Positions 34,538-42,046 of a DNA stretch of 64,000 nucleotides are shown here, one piece after another. The notes under the pieces were generated by a model, which had not been told where the DNA came from, searched no databases, and saw nothing but the letters and a program-made list of their open reading frames with translations. Position 1 is the stretch's first letter; each line of letters begins with the position of its first letter. The DNA is from Eubacterium sp. (GTDB taxonomy: Bacteria > Bacillota > Clostridia > Oscillospirales > Acutalibacteraceae). Position numbers and translations under genes: made by a program. The DNA lies in NCBI GenBank assembly GCA_017446095.1, contig JAFSRN010000022.1:20343-84342 (forward strand). Reading direction: 5' to 3'.

Positions 34538-36778
34538 TTAAAATGTGATTTGTGCGGTGTTGTCGGCAGGACTCGGAAGTGCGCCCGCTGCAGGCAGATT
34601 CTTTGTCCTGAAGCGCCATGCTTTTTCAAACTCGCCTTCCTGATAAAAATGCATAGATTCAAGCACGTGCTTTTTCTTTTGCGTCATAACGGACACGCCG
34701 ATTGTATCCTTTGTGGTTTTGGCTGCAAGCGCGCCTGTGTTGAGCAGCAGCATCCTGCCGCTTGACGAGCAAAGCACGAGTTCGGTATCTTCTTCAATGT
34801 ACTCACAGGCAACAAGCGGTACCTTGTCGGAATACGCTTTAAGCAGCTTTTTGCGGTTAGTTTTGGTCTGATAAGCAGAGATGTCAACCTTCGCAATCTT
34901 GCCGTTTTCAAACGCAAAAATCATATAGCCCTTGTACTCGTGAATTACGCAGATATATACAGTTTTTTCGTCGGGCTCCATGCCTAGCTTTGTGGCAACA
35001 TATGTGCCGAGAAGCGATGCCTTGGAGTCTGCAAAATCGTCAACCTTTGCTTTGTATACCTGCGCTTTATCTGTAAAGGCAAGGATTTCGTCGCGGTTTG
35101 AGCACTCGAATACACGCTGAACCTCGTCGCCCTCTTTAACCTTCTGGTCTCCTGACATACGCAGGTTTGCCGTGCGGATTTTGTTGAGGTAACCCTCTTT
35201 GGTGATAAACAGAGTAACGGGATAATCAGGCACTTCAACAACTGCATTGTCGTCAAACTGCTCAACTTCGTAGAGAATCTGCGTTTTCCTTTCGCCCGAA
35301 TACTTTGCGCTGACCTCCGTGAGTTCCTTGATGATAATCTTCTTGAGCTTGTTCTTGCTTGCAAGGATACCCTCAAGTTCGGCAATCTCTTTTTTAAGCG
35401 TTTCAATATCCTTGGTGCGCTTTAAGATGTACTCTTTATTGAGGTGGCGGAGTTTGATTTCCGCAACAAATTCAGCCTGAAGCTTGTCGATACCAAAGCC
35501 AATCATAAGGTTTGGTACAACGTCGGATTCCGACTCTGTGCCGCGGATAATCTTAATTGCTTTGTCGATGTCAAGCAGTATCTTTTCAAGACCTTCAAGC
35601 AGGTGCAGCCTGTCCGCCTTTTTATTAAGCGTAAACTGCGTTCTGCGGCGTACGCACTCAAGGCGGAAGTCAATCCACTCTTTGAGTATTGAGTTAACGC
35701 CGAGCACCTTCGGCGTGCCTTTGATAAGCACGTTGAAGTTGCAGGAAAATGCGTCCTCAAGCGGAGTCATCTTATATAGCTTCGCCATAAGCTTGTCGGG
35801 GTCAGTTCCCCTCTTGAGGTCAAGCGTGATGCGCAGACCTTTGAGGTCGGTTTCGTCACGGATGTCGGACAGTTCCCTAACTTTATTAGATTTAACCAGC
35901 TCAACAATTTTGTCGATAATCGCTTCGGAAGTGGTAGTAGGCGGAATCTCCGTTATATCAATGCAGTTGTACGACTTATCATAAGTGTACTTTGCGCGCA
36001 CCTTAACAGAGCCCCTGCCGGTGGAATAAATCTTTTCAAATTCTTCCTTATCATAGATAACGTAACCGCCGCCGACGAAATCGGGCGCAAGCAGCGTTTC
36101 CGAAATCTCGTGGTCGGGATTCTTGATAAGAGCAATCGTAGTTTCGCAGAGCTCGCCAAGGTTAAACGATGCGATTGAGGAAGCCATTCCTACTGCGATA
36201 CCCGTTGTTACGTTAGACAGAATTGACGGGAACGTTACGGGCAGCAGCGTAGGCTCTTTCATCGTGTTATCGTAGTTGTCGACAAAGTCAACCGTGTCCT
36301 TGTTGATATCCTCAAACAGTTCTTTTGAAATAGGCGCTAACTTCGCCTCTGTGTAACGCGAAGCGGCGTACATCATATTTTTTGAATACGCTTTACCGAA
36401 GTTACCCTTCGACTCAACGTATGGGTAAAGCAGGCTTTCATTACCGCGCGACAGACGAATCATCGTCTCGTAAATCGAAGCGTCGCCGTGCGGATTAAGC
36501 TGCATTGTTCTGCCGACGATGTTTGCGCTTTTTACCGTGCCGCCCTGCAGCAAGCCCATATTGTACATAGTGTACAGCAGCTTCCTGTGTGAGGGCTTGA
36601 AGCCGTCGATTTCCGGAATTGCACGGGAAATAATTACGCTCATCGCGTAAGGCATAAAGTTTTCTTTTAAAGTATCGGTAACCTGTTCGTCCTTAATGCT
36701 GCCTGCGCCCTGAATGTGGACGTTATCAGCAAGCGGATTAACAGCAGTTTCGGGTGTATTCTTTTTTCTTCTTGCCAT
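34538..36778 (-). CDS. parC: Type IIA topoisomerase subunit A (topoisomerase IV-like)
   Basis: 746 residues. DNA-cleaving subunit: the winged-helix region has NPHGDASIYETMIRLS (quinolone-determining region), and the catalytic tyrosine is Tyr142 in AASRYTEAKLAP. The C-terminal beta-propeller is present, but I see no GyrA-box (QRRGGKG), which argues for topoisomerase IV rather than gyrase. It lies 12 bases after the ATPase subunit gene. A second A-subunit gene (gyrA) is expected elsewhere. Confidence 0.88.
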   Translation of the reverse strand: MARRKKNTPETAVNPLADNVHIQGAGSIKDEQVTDTLKENFMPYAMSVIISRAIPEIDGFKPSHRKLLYTMYNMGLLQGGTVKSANIVGRTMQLNPHGDASIYETMIRLSRGNESLLYPYVESKGNFGKAYSKNMMYAASRYTEAKLAPISKELFEDINKDTVDFVDNYDNTMKEPTLLPVTFPSILSNVTTGIAVGMASSIASFNLGELCETTIALIKNPDHEISETLLAPDFVGGGYVIYDKEEFEKIYSTGRGSVKVRAKYTYDKSYNCIDITEIPPTTTSEAIIDKIVELVKSNKVRELSDIRDETDLKGLRITLDLKRGTDPDKLMAKLYKMTPLEDAFSCNFNVLIKGTPKVLGVNSILKEWIDFRLECVRRRTQFTLNKKADRLHLLEGLEKILLDIDKAIKIIRGTESESDVVPNLMIGFGIDKLQAEFVAEIKLRHLNKEYILKRTKDIETLKKEIAELEGILASKNKLKKIIIKELTEVSAKYSGERKTQILYEVEQFDDNAVVEVPDYPVTLFITKEGYLNKIRTANLRMSGDQKVKEGDEVQRVFECSNRDEILAFTDKAQVYKAKVDDFADSKASLLGTYVATKLGMEPDEKTVYICVIHEYKGYMIFAFENGKIAKVDISAYQTKTNRKKLLKAYSDKVPLVACEYIEEDTELVLCSSSGRMLLLNTGALAAKTTKDTIGVSVMTQKKKHVLESMHFYQEGEFEKAWRFRTKNLPAAGALPSPADNTAQITF

Positions 36779-36790
36779 AATAATACCCCC

Positions 36791-38773
36791 TTACGATACG
36801 TCTGCGGCATCAAGATACAGATGCCCGTAGTTTGATATGAATTCGCGCCTGTCCTCAAGATTATCACCGAGAAGCAGGTCAAATATTTCGCTTGTTGCTT
36901 CAGCGTCGCTCGGCGTAACCTTAATCAGCCTGCGAGTTGCAGGATTCATAGTGGTAAGGCTCATCATCTCCGCCTCGTTTTCGCCAAGACCCTTTGAACG
37001 CTGAACTGTGTACTTTTTGTCGCCGATTTCCTTGCGGATTTCGTCCATCTCAACTTCGTTATACGCAAAATAAGTCTGGTCTTTGCAGGTAACTTCGTAT
37101 AGCGGCGACTCTGCGATAAACACCTTGCCCTCCTCAATGAGCTTGGGCATAAGGCGGTAAATCATTGTGAGAATAAGTGTTCTGATATGGAAGCCGTCAA
37201 CGTCGGCATCGGTACAAATCATAATCTTGTTCCAACGCAGAGCGTCCATATCGAAAAGCGAAACGTCCTTTGCAGCCTTGCTTTTAACCTCAACGCCGCA
37301 ACCGAGAACCTTGATTAGATCGGTGATGATTTCACTCTTAAAAATCTTGTCGTAATCGGACTTAAGGCAGTTGAGAATTTTACCCCTTACAGGCATAAGC
37401 GCCTGGAAGTTCGCGTCGCGCGCCTGCTTGCAGGCGCCGAGAGCGGAATCACCCTCTACAATAAATATTTCGCGTTCGCTTACGTCCTTTGAGCGGCAGT
37501 CAACAAACTTCTGGATACGGTTGGTCATATCGACCTTCGCCTGCAGCGTTGTTTTAAGGTTTTTCCTCGTCTTTTCCGCCTTAACGCGCGAGCGCATATT
37601 AATAAGAATCTGGTCGGCAATCTTGTCCGCGTCCATCTTATTTTCAATAAAATAGATTTCAAGCTGCTTGCGGAAGAAGTCCGTCATAGCTTCCTGAATA
37701 AACTTGTTTGTTATCGCCTTTTTTGTCTGGTTTTCGTAAGATGTCTGCGTTGAAAAGCTTGACACAACAAAGATTATGCACTCTTCAACGTCCTGAATAT
37801 TAACCTGCGGGTCAGTTTTATTAAACTTATTATTCGCCTTCATATACGCGTTAATCTGGTTAACAAACGCGCTGCGAAAAGCCTTCTCCGGCGCACCGCC
37901 GTGCTCAAGAAAGCTTGAGTTGTGGTAGTATTCTTTAACCTGCGTTTTTTGCGAAAATGCAAGCGCAGCCTTGATTTTTAGCTTGTAGGTGTCAAGGTCT
38001 TCCCTGTCCTTGCCTTCGCGGTCACACTCCCAGTACTGCGGTGTGGTAAATGCGGTTTCGCCGGCAAGCTCTTTAACGTAATCCTGAATACCGTTTTCAT
38101 AGCAGTATTCCGTGGTTTCAAACTGAGATGCGCTCGTCTGGTTTTTGAACACAAACTTTATGCCGTCGTTAACGATTGCCTGATGCTTCATTGTCTGCAA
38201 AAAGTATTCAGGCTGAACGTTAATATCAGTAAACACCTTGAGGTCGGGCTTCCACCTGATTTTTGTGCCGGTGTCGCCGCGCCTGCCGTAAGGCTCTTTT
38301 GTAAGTCCTCCGATATTTTCGCCCTTTTCAAAATGAAGCGTGTACTTGAAGCCGTCGCGCTTGATTTCCGCATCCATATACTCACTCGCAAACTGCGTAG
38401 CGCAGAGTCCGAGACCGTTAAGTCCAAGTGAATACTGGTAGTTGGAAGCGCTGTTATTATCGTACTTACCGCCTGCATAGAGCGTGCAGAACAGCAGTTT
38501 CCAGTTCCATTCATCTTCGTTTTTATTGAACTCTACGGGGATGCCGCGGCCAAAGTCCTGCACCTCAACAGAGCCGTCAAGAAAACGCGTAACAACAATT
38601 TTGTTACCGTGGCCTTCACGCGCCTCATCTATAGAGTTACTCATAATCTCAAATATAGAGTGCTGGCAGCCCTCAATGCCGTCTGAACCGAATATAACAG
38701 CAGGACGAAGTCTGACCTGATCAGCACCTTTTAACGACTTAATACTGTCGTTACCGTAAGCCTTTTTTGCCAT
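36791..38773 (-). CDS. parE: Type IIA topoisomerase subunit B (topoisomerase IV-like)
   Basis: 660 residues, ATPase and TOPRIM subunit. GHKL ATP site IMSNSIDEAREGHG, then DFGRGIPVEF and YSLGLNGLGLCAT. TOPRIM motifs are EGDSALG and CTDADVDGFHIRTL. I start at the ATG 38771-38773 (MAKKAYGNDSIKSLKG), which follows GGAGG; a longer frame adds 12 residues with no support. Paired with parC as one operon behind its own promoter. Confidence 0.9.
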   Translation of the reverse strand: MAKKAYGNDSIKSLKGADQVRLRPAVIFGSDGIEGCQHSIFEIMSNSIDEAREGHGNKIVVTRFLDGSVEVQDFGRGIPVEFNKNEDEWNWKLLFCTLYAGGKYDNNSASNYQYSLGLNGLGLCATQFASEYMDAEIKRDGFKYTLHFEKGENIGGLTKEPYGRRGDTGTKIRWKPDLKVFTDINVQPEYFLQTMKHQAIVNDGIKFVFKNQTSASQFETTEYCYENGIQDYVKELAGETAFTTPQYWECDREGKDREDLDTYKLKIKAALAFSQKTQVKEYYHNSSFLEHGGAPEKAFRSAFVNQINAYMKANNKFNKTDPQVNIQDVEECIIFVVSSFSTQTSYENQTKKAITNKFIQEAMTDFFRKQLEIYFIENKMDADKIADQILINMRSRVKAEKTRKNLKTTLQAKVDMTNRIQKFVDCRSKDVSEREIFIVEGDSALGACKQARDANFQALMPVRGKILNCLKSDYDKIFKSEIITDLIKVLGCGVEVKSKAAKDVSLFDMDALRWNKIMICTDADVDGFHIRTLILTMIYRLMPKLIEEGKVFIAESPLYEVTCKDQTYFAYNEVEMDEIRKEIGDKKYTVQRSKGLGENEAEMMSLTTMNPATRRLIKVTPSDAEATSEIFDLLLGDNLEDRREFISNYGHLYLDAADVS

Positions 38774-38808
38774 AAGATTCCTCCATAAGAAGTGTACATA
38801 CATTGTCA

Positions 38809-38838
38809 ATTATACAATATGTTGTATATAAAAGTCAA
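38809..38838 (-). promoter_or_regulatory. Promoter of parE-parC
   Basis: TTGACT (38833-38838) and TATAAT (38809-38814) on the minus strand with an 18-base spacer, 35 bases before the parE start. Confidence 0.78.
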
Positions 38839-38892
38839 GAATGAAATTATATTTTAATTATAATATCTGCTTTGCACTAAAATTGTCGCATA

Positions 38893-38923
38893 AACAAAAA
38901 ACGGACAGCATAGCGCTGCCCGT
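38893..38923 (-). terminator. Terminator after the 38-residue peptide gene
   Basis: A 9-bp stem with one mismatch (ACGGACAGC 38901-38909 with GCTGCCCGT 38915-38923), followed on the minus strand by TTTTTTGTTTA. Confidence 0.82.
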
Positions 38924-38935
38924 AAATGTATTAAT

Positions 38936-39052
38936 TCAGATCTGACCGCTTGTGTCGCCGTCCTCAAGTCCGCCTTCGGTACTTGTGGTAAGCACGTCAA
39001 CTTCGTCATATAACTCAAGTTCTACTGATGGTGTTTCATATCTTTCTTTCAC
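38936..39052 (-). CDS. Monocistronic 38-residue acidic peptide
   Basis: Read directly from the sequence. A GTG start (39050-39052) with GGGAGTG 7 bases upstream encodes 38 residues beginning MKERYETPSVELELYDEVD, then VLTTSTEGGLEDGD and a polar end. It is strongly acidic, has no cysteine and no membrane span. The gene has a near-consensus promoter, a short 5' leader of about 27 bases and its own terminator, so it looks like a real expressed gene. The layout K-x-Y-x-x-P, then an acidic stretch, then D-V-x-T-T-S recalls small clostridial peptides of unknown role and some RiPP-like leaders. No modification enzyme lies nearby. Function unknown. Confidence 0.7.
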   Translation of the reverse strand: MKERYETPSVELELYDEVDVLTTSTEGGLEDGDTSGQI

Positions 39053-39085
39053 AATATTCACTCCCAAACAAATTATTACGCTTAT

Positions 39086-39114
39086 ATTATACAACTTTTG
39101 CAATATTTCGTCAA
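39086..39114 (-). promoter_or_regulatory. Strong promoter of the 38-residue peptide gene
   Basis: TTGACG (39109-39114) and TATAAT (39086-39091) on the minus strand, 17-base spacer, transcription predicted from near 39079. Confidence 0.85.
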
Positions 39115-39199
39115 GTGTCGATTAAAAGAAAATACATAATGCCTGTTACAAAAAACAGACCACAATAGTGATTTATCAGAAAGCTGAAAGTATCCGTTT

Positions 39200-39745
39200 T
39201 TATCTTATTTTTAAAACAGGACTATTTTTATGATAGCGGTCCACTAAAGAAACAAAATTAGTAAAATCTTTAAACATCGGATCGTAAAAGCTTTCGGTAA
39301 TATTAATATTAAGTTTTTCCATAGAACCAAAAATTTCAATTAAAGCGTTAAAAATTATTTTACTATAATTATTATCGAGCATTTCTTTAACATATGCTCT
39401 TATTAAGACGCCAAAACCTAATCTATAAACATATTCATTATCAATTCCTTCTTCTTCTTTTTCTTCCTCTGTCATAGAATCATAATAATCAAACCCGCCC
39501 CAATCTTCATGGCGCGTATAATCAGGAAAGTTTTCTGCAATTGGATCGTTGTACAAATAATCATATTTACTTGCAACTTCTACTGCTTTTTCTTCAAAAC
39601 TAAAATACAATTCCTCCGTATCTGTTATATTTGAATTGATAATTTTTTTCTCATATTCTTCACATATCGCTTTAACAGCGAGAAACGGAACTTCTTCGTA
39701 GTATTCTTTTTTTTCGGGTAATTCAATCGTTATCGTTTTCTTCAT
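39200..39745 (-). CDS. AT-rich orphan gene, 181 residues, unknown function
   Basis: No family recognised. The protein is soluble and acidic (pI probably low), starting MKKTITIELPEKKEYYEEVP, with a middle rich in Tyr/Asp/Glu (DWGGFDYYDSMTEEEKEEEG) and a C-terminal helix-rich part. The ATG at 39743-39745 is at proper distance from AAAGGA; the one three codons upstream is too close to it. Codon use is far more A/T-rich (AAA, AAT, ATA, GAA) than the flanking genes, which suggests recent arrival. It lies between parE and the tRNA-Trp repeat pocket, with its own promoter. Confidence 0.72.
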   Translation of the reverse strand: MKKTITIELPEKKEYYEEVPFLAVKAICEEYEKKIINSNITDTEELYFSFEEKAVEVASKYDYLYNDPIAENFPDYTRHEDWGGFDYYDSMTEEEKEEEGIDNEYVYRLGFGVLIRAYVKEMLDNNYSKIIFNALIEIFGSMEKLNINITESFYDPMFKDFTNFVSLVDRYHKNSPVLKIR

Positions 39746-39781
39746 TTTATTCATTTCCTTTCGTTATTGATTACACATATA

Positions 39782-39810
39782 ATTATATAATAGATTATAA
39801 AAAATAACAA
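39782..39810 (-). promoter_or_regulatory. Probable promoter of the AT-rich orphan gene
   Basis: TTGTTA (39805-39810) and TATAAT (39782-39787), 17-base spacer on the minus strand, in very AT-rich sequence, so chance matches are more likely. Confidence 0.5.
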
Positions 39811-40083
39811 GTATTTTGTAGTTTGCACAAAAAATCGCACATAAAAAATGCAACAAATCTTAATTTTCTCACCTCTACTTTATTTACTGTTATTGTACCT
39901 GAAATAAGCGAAAAAAAGCGTATTTACGCAATATTTTAAATTGCCTCACTTTTTGCCTCATAAATTCGCTGTTATAAGCGACAATAAGCGGTTAAATAAG
40001 TAATAAAAAGGTAATGTTGCATTGATGAAAAGCAAAAAAACAACCATTATGCACAATATATAGTGTAAAATGGCTGTTTTTTA
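39811..40083. other. AT-rich non-coding stretch with short repeats
   Basis: I see no gene here. The heptamer ATAAGCG occurs at 39904, 39974 and 39984, with an inverted TCGCT/AGCGA pair around 39967-39981, and TTGCCTCA is repeated at 39941 and 39953. Next to duplicated tRNA 3' ends, such iterated short motifs could be old recombinase arm sites; this is inference. Confidence 0.4.
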
Positions 40084-40255
40084 TGGCAGGGGCAGAAGGA
40101 CTTGTTCTCGCCTGCCGGCTCGGTCGGTGCTTCTGAACACAAGTGTTCAGAGGTCTCCACCGGAGACCCGCACCCCTCGATACGCTTCGCATGCCTTGGT
40201 TCAAGCATATTTAGTCAATGTCGCAAAAAAAGACCGCAACTGCGGTCTTTTTTTA
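40084..40255. repeat. 172-bp tandem repeat, copy 1
   Basis: Begins with a copy of the tRNA-Trp 3' end (TGGCAGGGGCAGAAGGACTT on the plus strand) and ends with the tRNA terminator hairpin. Inside it are a TCTGAACAC/GTGTTCAGA stem and a GGTCTCC/GGAGACC stem. It matches copy 2 at all but two positions (GATACG...GCATGCC versus GACACG...GCATGTC). Confidence 0.9.
40225..40254. terminator. Terminator hairpin in repeat copy 1
   Basis: AGACCGCA/TGCGGTCT 8-bp stem flanked by A7 and T7, so it can act in both directions. Confidence 0.7.
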
Positions 40256-40427
40256 TGGCAGGGGCAGAAGGACTTGTTCTCGCCTGCCGGCTCGGTCGGT
40301 GCTTCTGAACACAAGTGTTCAGAGGTCTCCACCGGAGACCCGCACCCCTCGACACGCTTCGCATGTCTTGGTTCAAGCATATTTAGTCAATGTCGCAAAA
40401 AAAGACCGCAACTGCGGTCTTTTTTTA
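40256..40427. repeat. 172-bp tandem repeat, copy 2
   Basis: Same length and content as copy 1, ending exactly where the tRNA-Trp CCA end begins at 40428. Thus the tRNA 3'-end segment occurs three times at a 172-base period (40084, 40256, 40428), only the last being part of a complete tRNA. Confidence 0.9.
40397..40426 (-). terminator. Terminator of tRNA-Trp (repeat copy 2)
   Basis: AGACCGCA/TGCGGTCT stem with T7 on the minus strand directly after the tRNA-Trp CCA end. Confidence 0.85.
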
Positions 40428-40503
40428 TGGCAGGGGCAGAAGGACTTGAACCCTCGGCACGCGGTTTTGGAGACCGCTGCTCTACCAACTGAGCTATACC
40501 CCT
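40428..40503 (-). tRNA. tRNA-Trp (anticodon CCA)
   Basis: 76 nucleotides with encoded CCA. Acceptor stem AGGGGTA/TGCCCCT pairs throughout with one G-T. D-loop AGCTCAGTTGGTAGAGC, anticodon loop TCTCCAAAA with CCA, T-loop GGTTCAAGTCC. It has its own promoter and a terminator. Confidence 0.97.
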
Positions 40504-40572
40504 GTATAGAATCAAAAATTAGCATCGCTACTTTTTGATTTGAATAATCTGCTCTTGATAAGCAACGCAAAT

Positions 40573-40601
40573 AATATAACAAATTTCAACTGCAATTGCA
40601 A
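40573..40601 (-). promoter_or_regulatory. Promoter of tRNA-Trp
   Basis: TTGCAA (40596-40601) and TATATT (40573-40578) on the minus strand, 17-base spacer. Confidence 0.65.
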
Positions 40602-40630
40602 GTGTTTTTTGAAAATAATTTAAATACTTA

Positions 40631-40659
40631 TTGCAAATCGCCATATAATGTGTTATATT
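40631..40659 (+). promoter_or_regulatory. Promoter of the hydrogenase-maturation operon
   Basis: TTGCAA (40631-40636) and TATATT (40654-40659), 17-base spacer. Transcription would begin near 40666, right at the first base of the leader's first stem. Confidence 0.65.
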
Positions 40660-40665
40660 ATTAAC

Positions 40666-40761
40666 AATCTGACGGAAAGCAGATACTGACCGAAAGATGC
40701 AAAACAATCAGTTTAACTGCATCTACGGGTGCAGTTATTTTTATTTGAAAGGAATTTTATT
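40666..40761 (+). promoter_or_regulatory. Structured leader / candidate attenuator before the TM1266-hydEGF operon
   Basis: Two stacked stems start at the predicted first nucleotide: ATCTG/CAGAT (40667-40671 with 40680-40684, loop ACGGAAAG) and ACTGA/TCAGT (40685-40689 with 40708-40712). A terminator-like hairpin follows. GATGCA (40696-40701) can pair with TGCATC (40718-40723) and would break that hairpin, so two exclusive folds exist. It matches no riboswitch class I recognise. Confidence 0.5.
40715..40747 (+). terminator. Terminator-like hairpin in the operon leader
   Basis: AACTGCATC/GGTGCAGTT stem closed by a TACG tetraloop, followed by ATTTTTATTT, ending just before the GAAAGGA ribosome-binding site of the first gene. 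Position suggests regulated rather than final termination. Confidence 0.55.
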
Positions 40762-41007
40762 ATGGAAACAAGAGTAGCGGTTATCGGAATTATCGTTGAA
40801 GAAATGGAAAGCGTTGGCGAGCTTAACAACATCCTTTCCGAATACGGCGACTACATCATCGGCAGAATGGGTATTCCCTATGCTAAAAAAGGCATCAACT
40901 GCATCACTGTAGTTGTTGACGCTGAAAGCGACAGGATTAACACCCTTTGCGGCAAGATCGGCAAGCTTGACGGCGTGTCGACAAAGGCTGCGTTCAGCAA
41001 TGTATAA
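40762..41007 (+). CDS. TM1266-family putative iron-only hydrogenase system regulator
   Basis: 81 residues starting METRVAVIGIIVEEMESVG and including the ACT/ferredoxin-like pattern YGDYIIGRMGIPYAKKGI and a C-terminal GKIGKLDGVSTKAAFS. The family has a NikR-like ACT fold and is encoded beside HydEFG or [FeFe]-hydrogenases. It is presumed regulatory, with ligand unknown. GAAAGGA ribosome-binding site; it is the first gene of the operon, and its stop overlaps hydE by 8 bases. Confidence 0.9.
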   Translation: METRVAVIGIIVEEMESVGELNNILSEYGDYIIGRMGIPYAKKGINCITVVVDAESDRINTLCGKIGKLDGVSTKAAFSNV

Positions 41008-42043
41008 CGGATTAATCGACAGGCTTGAACGCGACTGCGTGCTGACGTTTGATGAGTACCTTACGCTGATTGAACACCGCGACGAGTGCAGAGATTACCT
41101 TGCACAAAAAGCTGCCGCGGTGCGCGACAGAATTTACGGCAAGCGTGTGTTTATACGCGGGCTGATTGAGTTCAGCAACTACTGCAAAAACAACTGCTAT
41201 TACTGCGGTATACGCGCTGAGAACAGGAATTTGCAGCGTTACAGGCTGACTGTTGATGAAATACTGAATTGCGCTGACAGCGGGTACTCGCTTGGCTTTC
41301 GCACCTTTGTGCTGCAGGGCGGCGAGGATACGCATTACAGCGACGAGGACTTTTGCAAAGTTATCACAACTATAAAACAAAAGTACCCCGAATGTGCTGT
41401 TACGCTATCGCTTGGCGAAAGGTCGTTTGAGTCATACAAGGCGCTGAAAGAAGCAGGCGCGGACAGGTATTTGCTACGGCACGAAACGTGCAACAAAGAG
41501 CATTACGAAAAGCTGCACCCTGCGGCTATGAGTTATGCAAACCGTATGCGCTGCATTGACGATCTGAAGTCGCTTGGATATCAAGTTGGCGTGGGGTTTA
41601 TGGTGGGTTCGCCTTACCAGACAAACGACGACCTTGCAAACGAAATGCTGTTTATCAAGCAGGTTAATCCGCAGATGGTCGGCATTGGTCCGTTCATCCC
41701 CCACCGCGACACACCGTTTGGCGACAGAACGGCAGGAACGGCAGAGCTGACAACATTTATGCTGTCACTCATCAGGCTGACATTGCCGAACGTGCTTTTG
41801 CCTGCAACAACGGCTCTTGGCACGATTGACCCGATGGGGCGCGAAAAAGGCATTATGGCAGGTGCAAACGTGCTGATGCCGAACTTATCCCCTGCCGACG
41901 CAAAAAGCAAGTATATGCTGTATGACGGCAAAATCTGTACAGGCGATGAGGCGGCGCAGTGCGTTGAATGTTTAAAACTAAGAATAGAAAAAACCGGCTG
42001 CCACATTGTGACAGACCGCGGAGATTACATAAATCAGAGGTAG
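41000..42043 (+). CDS. hydE: [FeFe]-hydrogenase H-cluster maturase HydE
   Basis: Radical SAM enzyme that helps build the 2Fe subcluster of the H-cluster. 347 residues from the ATG at 41000. The cluster motif is CKNNCYYCGIR (C-x3-C-x2-C). It then has YSLGFRTFVLQGGED, LLRHETCNKEHYEKLHP and VGFMVGSPYQ, all typical of HydE. The frame is open further upstream, but the 8-base overlap ATGTATAA with the preceding gene marks the true start. Confidence 0.96.
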   Translation: MYNGLIDRLERDCVLTFDEYLTLIEHRDECRDYLAQKAAAVRDRIYGKRVFIRGLIEFSNYCKNNCYYCGIRAENRNLQRYRLTVDEILNCADSGYSLGFRTFVLQGGEDTHYSDEDFCKVITTIKQKYPECAVTLSLGERSFESYKALKEAGADRYLLRHETCNKEHYEKLHPAAMSYANRMRCIDDLKSLGYQVGVGFMVGSPYQTNDDLANEMLFIKQVNPQMVGIGPFIPHRDTPFGDRTAGTAELTTFMLSLIRLTLPNVLLPATTALGTIDPMGREKGIMAGANVLMPNLSPADAKSKYMLYDGKICTGDEAAQCVECLKLRIEKTGCHIVTDRGDYINQR

Positions 42044-42046
42044 AAT

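Noticed and set aside
34538-38773. Calling the topoisomerase pair gyrA/gyrB
   Set aside because: No GyrA-box was seen in the C-terminal propeller, and the genes stand away from dnaA/recF-type neighbours; topoisomerase IV fits better, though the distinction is not absolute.
40084-40427. Possible CRISPR array
   Set aside because: Only two long 172-bp units in direct contact, no short repeats with unique spacers, and no cas genes.
40070-40538. Several rightward reading frames of 68-140 residues across the repeats and tRNA-Trp
   Set aside because: They are repeats of the same stretch read over terminators and the antisense of a tRNA; this is a known type of false gene, and no ribosome-binding site fits.
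40667-40733. Guanidine-II (mini-ykkC) riboswitch, because ACGG appears in two places
   Set aside because: The second ACGG is part of a TACG-capped terminator stem and not a hairpin loop as that class needs; the two-hairpin geometry does not fit.
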